A DNA stretch of 5,609 nt, from the NCBI GenBank assembly GCA_947259475.1, contig CAMYLW010000311.1, positions 1 to 5,609 on the forward strand, given 5' to 3'. The translations under genes were made by a program, and so were the position numbers. Under the pieces are notes generated by a model that worked only from the letters and a program-made list of their open reading frames with translations, was not told the DNA's origin and searched no databases. How positions within the stretch are numbered: position 1 is the stretch's first letter; every line of letters begins with the position of its first letter. Positions 1 through 5,268 of the stretch are shown in pieces. The stretch is from Thermodesulfobacteriota bacterium. GTDB taxonomy: Bacteria; Desulfobacterota; Syntrophobacteria; BM002.

Positions 1-699
1 AGGCGCTCTGCGCTTTGCGTTCCTAGATGTAAATGGGTTGGTCTTGCCCTCCTGATTATCTTGGCAGGGAGTGGGTGCAGCTATTTTAAGCCCCGTTTGA
101 CCGCACCAGAGCTAAGTGAACGACTCCAGTACAGCCATGATCAAGCTCTGGAAGAGCTGGTGGGTATAGCCATGGCACGTGGCTATAGGGCGGTGAACGG
201 CGAGGGGCAGGGGCGGCAGGTCCTGGAGCTGGACCGTTCGAACTCCGGAGCTATTCATCGCCAATTCTTCGAGGTGCAGCCGAGGGCTGAAGGTCTGTCC
301 GAGGTATTCTTTCTGGAAAACAAAGGGTCAGTTGACCAAACACAGTTAAGCCGATTTCCCCGCCATTTGCGCCAAGCCATCAGGGAATTTCTGGAGGGAT
401 TATCTGAAGTAAGAAGTGAGGAATACAGACCGCTGCTGATACGCCAGGAAAAGCTGTCACGTTCGATGATCATATACGAAACGAGCATCGGAGCGCGGAC
501 TATTGCATTCACTCAGAAGGTTGCGTCTTTAGAAAGAAGCAACCTGTACGGTCTTTTCCATCTGTCCGCAGCCCGTTTCATCTTCTTTGGCAAGAAGTCA
601 AAAGAGCTTTTTCGCATGGATTATCTAGAAGCAGACGACCGTCACAAACAGCTAGTGGAGAAGTTTTTGGAGATATTCCGACCACAGTTGAGACTATGA
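1..699 (+). CDS. Putative lipoprotein of unknown function (5' end outside window)
   Basis: The reading frame is open from base 1, so the start codon is probably upstream of the window. A TTG at 61 could serve as a start but would cut off the signal peptide. The first codons give a typical lipoprotein leader: basic residues (R-C-K), a hydrophobic run (VGLALLIILAG), then Ser-Gly-Cys with the Cys codon at 76-78. The -3 residue of the lipobox is Gly, which is unusual but tolerated, so the lipid-anchor assignment is likely rather than certain. The mature part is about 208 residues, mixed alpha/beta in character, with many Arg and Glu and a stretch of aromatic and hydrophobic residues (LYGLFHLSAARFIFFG) near the C-terminus. 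I recognise no family or catalytic motif. The stop is TGA at 697-699. The next gene begins 119 bp later, beyond a repeat array, so co-transcription is unclear. An envelope location is inferred from the leader only. Confidence 0.75.
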   Translation, partial: RRSALCVPRCKWVGLALLIILAGSGCSYFKPRLTAPELSERLQYSHDQALEELVGIAMARGYRAVNGEGQGRQVLELDRSNSGAIHRQFFEVQPRAEGLSEVFFLENKGSVDQTQLSRFPRHLRQAIREFLEGLSEVRSEEYRPLLIRQEKLSRSMIIYETSIGARTIAFTQKVASLERSNLYGLFHLSAARFIFFGKKSKELFRMDYLEADDRHKQLVEKFLEIFRPQLRL

Positions 700-760
700 C
701 AATCTGAACCCGTGCTTAGTGTGCCATTATTACCTATTGATAAATTTACTGATTCCAAAA

Positions 761-800
761 TTTTAGGCACTTTAGCTCACTTTAGTTCACTTTAGGCACT
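761..800 (+). repeat. Four 10-bp direct repeats upstream of the livF-like gene
   Basis: Four consecutive units read TTTTAGGCAC, TTTAGCTCAC, TTTAGTTCAC and TTTAGGCACT. The shared core is TTTAG-N2-CAC (NCAC in the outer units), in phase every 10 bp, which is about one turn of B-DNA. The array ends 18 bp before the ATG at 819. It therefore covers the place where the -35 and -10 elements of a livF promoter would lie. TATATC at 801-806 is a weak -10 candidate. It could be a multi-site operator bound on one DNA face, or merely a slippage-derived low-complexity repeat of the kind scattered in many genomes. The sequence alone does not decide. Confidence 0.7.
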
Positions 801-818
801 TATATCGAGTGTTCTTAC

Positions 819-1619
819 ATGGCGTTACTTAAAGTAAATAATATCGAGGTTATTTACAACGACGTCATTCTGGTGTTGAAAGGAATGTCTCTTGAAGTTA
901 AAGAGGGACAGATTGTCTCACTCCTGGGGGCCAACGGAGCCGGCAAGACGACTACCCTGAAAGCCATCTCCGGTTTGCTCAAAACCGAGGAAGGGGAGGT
1001 CACCGACGGGGTTATAGAATTCGAGAACGAAGCTATCCATCGCCTTGAGCCTGAAGCGATTGTTAGGCGCGGTATTTTCCAGGTCATGGAGGGAAGAAGG
1101 GTATTCGAAGACCTCACTGTGGAAGAGAACCTGATAGTGGCCGCGCATCTTCAAACTGGTCGAAAAAAAATCAAAGAGTTAGAGGAGTTGGTTTACACCT
1201 ACTTTCCAAGGATAAAAGAACGTAGTAACTCTTTGGCAGGGTATCTGAGCGGCGGCGAACAGCAGATGCTCGTCATTGGCAGGGCCTTAATGGCGCAGCC
1301 CAAGTTAATGCTTCTGGACGAACCTTCGTTGGGATTGAGCCCGCTTCTGGTCGGGGAAATCTTCCATATCATCAAGCAGATTAACGAGGAGCAGCAGACC
1401 ACGATTTTGCTGGTGGAACAGAACGCTCGACTGGCACTGACCATCTCCGACTACGGCTATATAATGGAGAACGGACGCATCGTCCTGGACGACACGGTGG
1501 AACGGTTGCGCGACAACGAGGATGTAAAGCGCTTCTATCTTGGCTTGACGGAAGTGGGGACGAAACGCTCCTACCGTGACGTAAAACACTACAAACGCCG
1601 CAAGAGATGGCTGACATAG
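819..1619 (+). CDS. livF: LivF-type ABC transporter ATP-binding protein
   Basis: This is an ATPase subunit of the branched-chain amino acid (HAAT) ABC importer family; it would power uptake at the inner membrane face together with LivG and the permeases LivH/LivM. All nucleotide-binding motifs are present: Walker A GANGAGKTT at residues 37-45, the Q-loop near Q88 followed by MEGRRVF (typical of LivF), signature LSGGEQQ at 143-149, and Walker B LMLLDEP at 163-169 with D-loop SLGL. At the H-loop position the sequence is VEQN, with Gln201 replacing His, which is normal for LivF. At 266 residues it is about 30 longer than E. coli LivF; the extra piece is a basic tail (SYRDVKHYKRRKRW, from about 251). 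The start at ATG 819 places the beta strand MALLKVNNIEVIY correctly but has no clear Shine-Dalgarno sequence. No livG, livH, livM or substrate-binding gene is adjacent, so the substrate is not established. The tail resembles LivF relatives I associate with deltaproteobacteria (recollection, not tested). Confidence 0.93.
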   Translation: MALLKVNNIEVIYNDVILVLKGMSLEVKEGQIVSLLGANGAGKTTTLKAISGLLKTEEGEVTDGVIEFENEAIHRLEPEAIVRRGIFQVMEGRRVFEDLTVEENLIVAAHLQTGRKKIKELEELVYTYFPRIKERSNSLAGYLSGGEQQMLVIGRALMAQPKLMLLDEPSLGLSPLLVGEIFHIIKQINEEQQTTILLVEQNARLALTISDYGYIMENGRIVLDDTVERLRDNEDVKRFYLGLTEVGTKRSYRDVKHYKRRKRWLT

Positions 1620-1730
1620 TCAGCAGTGCTCAACTCTCATCAAGCATCGCGTCATATGCCTTCGGCGTCATTGGGTCAAGACGCTTCGCTGTCATTTGTT
1701 GTAAAAAGTAGTGGACAGAAGACAAAGATT

Positions 1731-1760
1731 CTACTGTGGGAGCGGCTTTTAGCCGCGATC
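1731..1760. repeat. REP-like palindromic element
   Basis: The spacer between livF and the bactofilin gene (1620-1877, no gene seen) contains TGTGGGAGCGGC followed by TTTTAGCCGCGA. It forms a 6-bp GC-rich stem, GCGGCT (1742-1747) with AGCCGC (1751-1756), around a TTT loop. The flanks GTGGGA and GATC resemble REP elements known from several proteobacteria. No T-run follows, so it is not a convincing intrinsic terminator. The rest of the spacer is low-complexity AT-rich sequence with repeated TTGACC and ACCAATT words (about 1804-1841). A weak promoter pairing there (TTGACC at 1804 with TAATTA at 1825, spacing only 15) is not good enough to call. Confidence 0.5.
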
Positions 1761-1877
1761 TTGCGGTTTGAAAGGTTTTAAGGAGTTGAAGGACTTCAAC
1801 GATTTGACCAATTCTCTAATTCCCTAATTAACCAATTGACCCTATGCGCTTAGAGTTAGGGGAAAAGGACTTAAGTT

Positions 1878-2267
1878 GTGACTATCCATTCTTATGTCGG
1901 CAGCAATACCACCATAAAGGGCAATCTCGAGTGCAGCGAAAATTTTTTGGTTGAGGGCGCTGTCGAAGGAAACCTGAACTCCCATGGAACAATTGTTCTT
2001 GGCAAAGATGCTGTGGTTCGGGGTGAAGTGCGCGCACGGGAGGTTGCCATCTCTGGCGTTGTTGTTGGCACGATCAGATGCTCAGACAGGCTGGAGATCT
2101 TCGAGTCAGCCAAAATCATTGGCACAATTCAGGTGCCGGTTCTAAAAATGGAGCCGGGGGCGCAAATAAATGGTAGGGTGATAATGTCTCGTAAGAACGA
2201 AGAAGTTGAACTTCTGCCGCAGAGCCCCGAGGATTCAAGTACCTCCGCCGCCAAGCCACACCGTTGA
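1878..2267 (+). CDS. Bactofilin (polymer-forming cytoskeletal protein)
   Basis: This is a bactofilin-family protein (BacA/CcmA, formerly DUF583). Such proteins self-assemble without nucleotide into filaments and sheets, often at the inner membrane, and scaffold cell-wall or envelope machinery. The 129 residues open with the typical SYVGSNTTIKGNL and continue as short beta-helix rungs rich in Gly, Val and Ile (FLVEGAVEGNL, IVLGKDAVVRGEVRA, VAISGVVVGTI, RLEIFESAKIIGTIQ, LKMEPGAQINGRVIM), covering roughly residues 5-105. A short disordered tail rich in Ser, Pro and Glu follows (about 110-129). The start is GTG at 1878, supported by AAAGGA at 1864-1869 and by the N-terminus matching the family. 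It is solitary: no M23 peptidase or second bactofilin lies next to it. It converges with the OsmC-family gene, with only 21 bp between the two stops and no clear terminator. The specific cellular role is unknown. Confidence 0.92.
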   Translation: MTIHSYVGSNTTIKGNLECSENFLVEGAVEGNLNSHGTIVLGKDAVVRGEVRAREVAISGVVVGTIRCSDRLEIFESAKIIGTIQVPVLKMEPGAQINGRVIMSRKNEEVELLPQSPEDSSTSAAKPHR

Positions 2268-2288
2268 TTATGTCAGTCCATATATGAT

Positions 2289-2756
2289 TTATGATTGGAG
2301 ATTGGAGATTGAGTCATGGCTGATATCTATGCAGCCGATGACACTCTGAGCCGCAGGGCACAACCGGAGGTAAGCATCTAGAGCCTCATTTGCATCTTCC
2401 CATTTTTCCTCAGGGACTTTGAGGAAGTAATGAACCTTGATGCGCGTTACCTTTAGAATACCGTCCACATCCTCAATATCACCTGTTACCTCCGCCCGAT
2501 ACAAATGCTCGAAAGTGCGGATCTTTTTGCCGGCCAGTACCACGGCCAGTGACCCCATCATTCAGCCGCCAACGGCACCCACGATGTGATCCAAAGTGGC
2601 AGCGTGTTCCTTTTCTGGCTCAACTTTATAAAAATCTTTGATTCCACCGTGAACACCATAGTAAACGGGCTCGCCAAAGCCTTCGATAACCGCTTTTCTA
2701 GTGGGTCCCCTCTCTCGGGTAATGGTGATCTGTGAGCTGTGGACTACCTTTGCCAT
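2289..2756 (-). CDS. OsmC-family peroxidase, probable selenoprotein (in-frame TGA read as selenocysteine)
   Basis: This is an OsmC/Ohr-superfamily thiol peroxidase, which reduces organic or other peroxides in the cytoplasm through a redox-active residue pair. The gene appears split: 64 codons, TGA at 2564-2562, then 90 codons in the same frame without gap or overlap. The join reads LDHIVGAVGG-[TGA]-MMGSLAVVLAG, exactly where OsmC proteins have the GGC peroxidatic cysteine. The second conserved Cys is present in LRLCPAAQSV (residue 133), 68 residues on; E. coli OsmC has Cys59 and Cys125, a similar distance. The total of 155 residues is normal for the family, and conservation continues to the end (GCIDISH). 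The start is the ATG at 2756-2754 with AGAGGAGA at 2768-2761; a longer upstream reading would overlap the regulator gene. It lies 13 nt after the Rrf2 gene, probably in one operon. OsmC-like selenoproteins are known from metagenomic surveys. Alternatives are a nonsense mutation or a sequencing error, but the exact position plus the downstream hairpin make these less likely. Confidence 0.85.
2530..2549 (-). promoter_or_regulatory. Candidate bacterial SECIS hairpin
   Basis: In the mRNA, 12 nt after the UGA, CUGGCC (2549-2544) pairs with GGCCGG (2535-2530): five Watson-Crick pairs and one U-G pair. The loop is GUGGUACU (2543-2536). The first loop base is G and lies 18 nt beyond the UGA. This fits the known bacterial SECIS pattern of a short stem-loop within the coding region with a G among the first two loop bases. 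A competing hairpin pairs GUCAC with GUGGU around a UGGCC loop, which also has G at its second loop position but sits slightly nearer the UGA. I did this folding by eye. Confidence 0.65.
2562..2564 (-). other. In-frame TGA, predicted selenocysteine codon (residue 65)
   Basis: On the minus strand the codon order is GGC GGC TGA ATG ATG GGG. The TGA replaces the TGC/TGT of the OsmC catalytic cysteine. Both flanks are in one frame and encode recognisable OsmC sequence, so translation is expected to continue through it by SelB-tRNA(Sec) decoding. The two ATG codons just after the TGA have no Shine-Dalgarno sequence in front of them, so restart there is not supported. Confidence 0.82.
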
Positions 2757-2769
2757 AATTTCTCCTCTC

Positions 2770-3210
2770 TCATTCGTCTGAATCTTCCAGTAAATCCTCA
2801 AGCGAAGCAGACTTCCGAACTACATCCTGGAGGTTCAAGGAAAAGAGCTGCTTTTTGAGAATGTCAGTCATGCCGACCCAGATTCCCCTGGTTGGACACT
2901 CGGGCGAACGATCGCAGAGCTCAGGTTCGGCGACACAATCTACGATGGCGAGCCTCCCTTCCAGGGTCTCAATGATTTCACCCAAATAGATCTCCTCGGG
3001 CTTTCTTGCCAGCATGTAGCCGCCATGCCGTCCTCGAGCACTGCGGATAAGCCCGGTCCCCTTCAACAGTATGATTAATTGTTCAAGATATTTGGCTGAA
3101 AGATCTTGGCGTTTGGCAATCACTGCCAGGGGGATGGGGCCCTCCGCATAGTGTTGCGCTAAATCCACCATCAAACGGGTACCATACCTGCCGCGCGTAG
3201 ATAGTCTCAT
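2770..3210 (-). CDS. Rrf2/IscR-family transcriptional regulator, probable Fe-S cluster sensor
   Basis: This is a DNA-binding repressor or activator of the Rrf2 family, whose members sense Fe-S status, NO, redox state or cysteine. The 146 residues start with the hallmark MRLSTRGRYGTRLMVDLA. A winged helix follows: recognition region AVIAKRQDLSAKYLEQLIILLKGTGLI (29-55) and wing SARGRHGGYMLAR (57-69). The long dimerisation helix comes next, then three cysteines at 92, 99 and 105 (C-X6-C-X5-C). IscR uses Cys92, Cys98 and Cys104 for its [2Fe-2S] cluster, so cluster binding is likely, although the first spacing is one residue longer. The C-terminus is acidic. The start ATG at 3210-3208 has AGGGAG five bases upstream. 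The OsmC-family gene follows after 13 nt, so that peroxidase is the most probable target, together with the regulator itself. No isc or suf genes are visible, which argues against a true IscR. Confidence 0.93.
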   Translation of the reverse strand: MRLSTRGRYGTRLMVDLAQHYAEGPIPLAVIAKRQDLSAKYLEQLIILLKGTGLIRSARGRHGGYMLARKPEEIYLGEIIETLEGRLAIVDCVAEPELCDRSPECPTRGIWVGMTDILKKQLFSLNLQDVVRKSASLEDLLEDSDE

Positions 3211-3241
3211 AAAATCTCCCTAAAGCATATAGGCTAGCTAG

Positions 3242-3270
3242 AGATTAGCAGGCTAAAAGAAGAGTGTCAA
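3242..3270 (-). promoter_or_regulatory. Promoter of the Rrf2-OsmC operon
   Basis: On the minus strand, a perfect -35 box TTGACA (3270-3265) is followed after 17 bp by TAATCT (3247-3242). The latter is preceded by TGC, giving an extended -10 (TGnTAATCT). The -10 matches the consensus at only three of six positions, but the extended motif and the consensus -35 compensate. Transcription would start near 3235, giving a leader of about 25 nt before the ATG at 3210. Confidence 0.6.
3245..3256. promoter_or_regulatory. Perfect inverted repeat in the promoter, candidate Rrf2 operator
   Basis: TTAGC (3245-3249), AG, GCTAA (3252-3256) forms a perfect dyad inside the promoter spacer and overlapping the -10 box. 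AGGCTA also occurs twice, at 3231-3236 and 3250-3255, 19 bp apart or about two helical turns. Binding here would block RNA polymerase, consistent with autorepression by the Rrf2 protein. The site does not obviously match the E. coli IscR type 1 or type 2 motifs. The rest of the spacer (3257-3348) shows nothing else apart from a 10-bp palindrome at 3300-3309. Confidence 0.45.
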
Positions 3271-3348
3271 AGTAAATTTTGGTAGGTAAGATCTGTAGAC
3301 GAACGTTCGCTCAGCCATGGCAAGACAGTGTGGCCCCACCTCTTGACC

Positions 3349-4827
3349 TCAGGGGAACGTTGTCCCGGGTGAAGTTTTTGAACTCTTATTGGGTATAAGT
3401 AGGATAGTGACACGGACGTTTTTATTCTGTCCCGGCAGCAGTCGCAGGGACGCTGGGGCGAGCACCACCGGAACCTCAAGGGTCTTCTCACCTTTTTGGG
3501 GTTGGATGTCACTTACACTGATGGATTCAGTGGATAGACTAAGCATGGAATCAATTGTCGATTTTGGCCCGCTTACCTTAACAGAACCAGGGCTGACACT
3601 GATCCTTTCAATCTGGTATCCGGCAGGCGGTTTGCCGATTATCTGGGGTTCCACCGCTATATTCTTTTGGATGCGCTGTTCCATTTCCACCCTAATGGCG
3701 GCAGGGGTTATACGCACCACTTCCATGCCGAGGGGAAGGTCTATGTTGTCTGCGTTCAGCACCAATCGGTGCAACCCAGCATCGATCTCACTTAGATCCA
3801 AAAAAGCTCCCACCTGTTCTGGATTGAGAGCGCTGACGAGTCTTCGCTTTCCGGTAATTTGTACCTCAACTCTCTCGGAGGAAGATCTTCTGAGTTCTAT
3901 ATTCTCTGGTATGTTGCGGAAATCCACCGAAGTGGTGACGTTGATCAAAGACAGTTGCTTCCCAGAGTAGATCCCCCAGAAGGCTGACACCAGTAGAAAG
4001 GTAACCAAGAGCCCAGCCAATTGGGACAGGAACTCTCTGGGACGGGTTCGAGGTTTTGTCCCCGAATCGACCCCCAGAAGCAAGCTACCCAACGCCACTT
4101 GCAGCTGAGGCGGTTCCTGAATCAGTCCCACCTCTCCCTTGTATACCACCGAGACTTCTGCACGCTCTTCGGATATCACCACGATCACCGCATCACACAC
4201 CTCGCTGAGACCAATTGCAGCCCGATGCCTGGTGCCAAAATGTTGTGGTAAGCCTTCTCTCTTGGTCAGGGGCAGGAAGGCTCCAACCAGCTTGATCCGG
4301 GCGCCCTGGATGATTGTCGCACCGTCGTGCACTGGGCTATCCTTTGCGAAGATGCTGGCAATAATCTCTGGGCTTAGCTTGCCGCCTAGAACAATCCCCT
4401 CCCTTAGGTGCTCGGCCAATCTGTCTCGCTGCTGGAAAACGATCAGTCCGCCTGTTCCACTCTTGGCCATCTGGAAGACGGCTCGTTCAACCTCGGGGAG
4501 GTCAACTGTCCAAGGTTCATATGGTCGGCCCAGAAACAACCTGACCGGATTGGTCTGAATCAGGACCTCGCGGATTTCGTTTCTGAAAACCACTACGATG
4601 ACCAGCACAGCAACAGCACCGACACCCTGGAAAAACCAGCTGGTAAGCACGAGCCCGCTGGCCTGAGCGATGGTGTGACACAGCCAAAGAAAAAGAACGC
4701 CCAGCAAGATTTGCAGGGCTGTGGTACCACGAAAGAGGAGAAACAGCCTGTGAACAAGAAAGCTGATTACCAGGATATCTACCACATCCTGCCATTGGAA
4801 GGAAAAAAGGAAGTCCATAAGAGTCAC
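3349..4827 (-). CDS. Diadenylate cyclase (CdaA-type) fused to YbbR/CdaR domains
   Basis: This is a membrane-bound enzyme that condenses two ATP into cyclic di-AMP, a messenger governing potassium, osmotic and cell-wall homeostasis in other bacteria. Of the 492 residues, the N-terminus has three hydrophobic segments (about 15-32, 36-53, 59-81) as in CdaA. The DAC catalytic domain (about 100-250) carries intact DGA (168-170) within SPVHDGATIIQG, and RHR (200-202) within GTRHRAAIGLSE. After a basic linker comes a fourth membrane helix (about 266-287), then two YbbR-like repeats (about 297-382 and 388-477) predicted outside the membrane, and a short Ser/Thr tail. In Bacillus and relatives CdaA and its regulator CdaR (YbbR) are separate adjacent genes; here they are one polypeptide. 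The start is GTG at 4827 because AAGGAG (4840-4835) sits 7 nt before it; an ATG at 4818 would be 16 nt away. No glmM or folP is seen next to it. The Rrf2 gene follows after 138 bp with its own promoter. Confidence 0.93.
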   Translation of the reverse strand: MTLMDFLFSFQWQDVVDILVISFLVHRLFLLFRGTTALQILLGVLFLWLCHTIAQASGLVLTSWFFQGVGAVAVLVIVVVFRNEIREVLIQTNPVRLFLGRPYEPWTVDLPEVERAVFQMAKSGTGGLIVFQQRDRLAEHLREGIVLGGKLSPEIIASIFAKDSPVHDGATIIQGARIKLVGAFLPLTKREGLPQHFGTRHRAAIGLSEVCDAVIVVISEERAEVSVVYKGEVGLIQEPPQLQVALGSLLLGVDSGTKPRTRPREFLSQLAGLLVTFLLVSAFWGIYSGKQLSLINVTTSVDFRNIPENIELRRSSSERVEVQITGKRRLVSALNPEQVGAFLDLSEIDAGLHRLVLNADNIDLPLGMEVVRITPAAIRVEMEQRIQKNIAVEPQIIGKPPAGYQIERISVSPGSVKVSGPKSTIDSMLSLSTESISVSDIQPQKGEKTLEVPVVLAPASLRLLPGQNKNVRVTILLIPNKSSKTSPGTTFP

Positions 4828-4834
4828 TCTTCTA

Positions 4835-4840
4835 CTCCTT
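4835..4840 (-). promoter_or_regulatory. Shine-Dalgarno deciding the GTG start of the cyclase gene
   Basis: AAGGAG on the minus strand is separated by 7 nt (TAGAAGA) from GTG 4827-4825. The next in-frame ATG (4818-4816, codon 4) is 16 nt away, too far for this ribosome site, so GTG is preferred. Confidence 0.7.
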
Positions 4841-4893
4841 CACCTACACAAGGATTGGGAGCCAGAGAATACGTAGCCTCAATTGCACCACAA

Positions 4894-4923
4894 ATTGTAC
4901 TAGCAAAATTCATACTCGGTCGA
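4894..4923 (-). promoter_or_regulatory. Possible promoter of the diadenylate cyclase gene
   Basis: On the minus strand, TCGACC (4923-4918, four of six matches to the -35 consensus) precedes TACAAT (4899-4894, five of six matches to the -10) with an 18-bp spacer. It would give a leader of roughly 60 nt before the GTG. The weak -35 keeps this tentative. Confidence 0.4.
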
Positions 4924-5147
4924 CGATTATGGTTCCTTGAGCTTCGTCTTGTTTCCTGCCGGTGGATCAAAGGATCTCGAACCGCAGCTCTCTATTGACA
5001 ATGTTCCACCCGGAATGCAGGCTTCTTATAAGCAAAGTAAGGAAGAGGACTTGTGCTGTCAAGGAGAAAGGCATGACGCTTAGCGCTCTGCGGTGTACCT
5101 AATGAAATGAAAACTGCTTGCAAACAAACAGCCGTTGGTGTAAGACA
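4924..5147. other. Gene-poor spacer between the cyclase gene and the tRNA promoter
   Basis: The full gap from 4828 to 5191 is 364 bp and holds outward promoters at both ends. In its middle I see no conserved gene. A TTGACA at 4995-5000 has no -10 at proper distance (TTATAA lies 25 bp on). AAGGAG at 5061-5066 precedes a nine-codon reading frame (ATG 5073 to TAA 5102, MTLSALRCT). This could be a leader peptide, but its sequence also resembles low-complexity GCGCTCTGCG repeats and nothing supports expression. The same 10-mer GCGCTCTGCG occurs at 3-12 in the window. Confidence 0.4.
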
Positions 5148-5177
5148 TTGCCACTATTTTCAACCATCTCCTACAAT
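5148..5177 (+). promoter_or_regulatory. Promoter of the tRNA-Arg gene
   Basis: TTGCCA (5148-5153, five of six to -35) and TACAAT (5172-5177, five of six to -10) are separated by 18 bp. Initiation would be expected near 5184, a few bases before the mature tRNA 5' end at 5192, the usual arrangement for a single tRNA gene. Confidence 0.65.
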
Positions 5178-5191
5178 AGCGCAGCTCTAGT

Positions 5192-5268
5192 GCCCCCGTA
5201 GCTCAGGCGGATAGAGCTCCGGATTCCTAATCCGGGTGTCCCAGGTTCGAGTCCTGGCGGGGGCACCA
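5192..5268 (+). tRNA. tRNA-Arg (anticodon CCT)
   Basis: A complete cloverleaf of 77 nt with encoded CCA. The acceptor stem GCCCCCG (5192-5198) pairs perfectly with CGGGGGC (5258-5264), with discriminator A and CCA at 5266-5268. The D-arm is GCTC...GAGC (5201-5204 with 5214-5217). The anticodon stem CCGGA/TCCGG encloses the loop TTCCTAA with anticodon CCT at 5226-5228, which reads AGG arginine codons. The T-arm CCAGG/CCTGG has the loop TTCGAGT. All stems are intact, so the gene is expected to be functional. A broken copy of its 3' half follows. Confidence 0.96.

Noticed and set aside
1741..1757. Hairpin after livF as an intrinsic terminator
   Set aside because: No T-run follows the stem, it lies over 120 bp past the stop codon, and its flanks look like a REP element.
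2289..2561. Downstream OsmC part as an independent 90-residue gene
   Set aside because: It starts right after the TGA without a Shine-Dalgarno sequence, lacks the N-terminal half of the fold and the catalytic residue, and continues the upstream frame exactly.
2757..2801. 15-codon upstream extension of the OsmC gene (start at 2801)
   Set aside because: It would overlap the end of the Rrf2 gene and is not OsmC-like. The ATG at 2756 has a good Shine-Dalgarno sequence.
3300..3309. CGAACGTTCG palindrome as an SOS (LexA) box
   Set aside because: The Gram-positive-type box CGAAC-N4-GTTCG needs four central bases, which are missing. No SOS gene is adjacent.
3250..3351. TGA stop of the diadenylate cyclase as a second selenocysteine codon
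   Set aside because: The frame stays open for about 33 codons beyond it, but the extension has no recognisable family, the YbbR fold is already complete, and the extension would run through the Rrf2 promoter.
3389..3970. 193-codon plus-strand open frame
   Set aside because: It is antisense to the well-supported YbbR part of the cyclase gene. Its sequence is rich in Ser, Thr and Arg without any recognisable domain, as expected for a shadow frame.
4408..4998. 196-codon plus-strand open frame
   Set aside because: It is antisense to the cyclase membrane and catalytic region, is of low-complexity hydrophilic composition, and has no supporting start signals.
5073..5102. Nine-codon ORF MTLSALRCT with an AAGGAG ribosome site
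   Set aside because: It is very short, lies in a low-complexity GCGCTCTGCG-type stretch, and has no attenuator or following gene that would make it a leader peptide.
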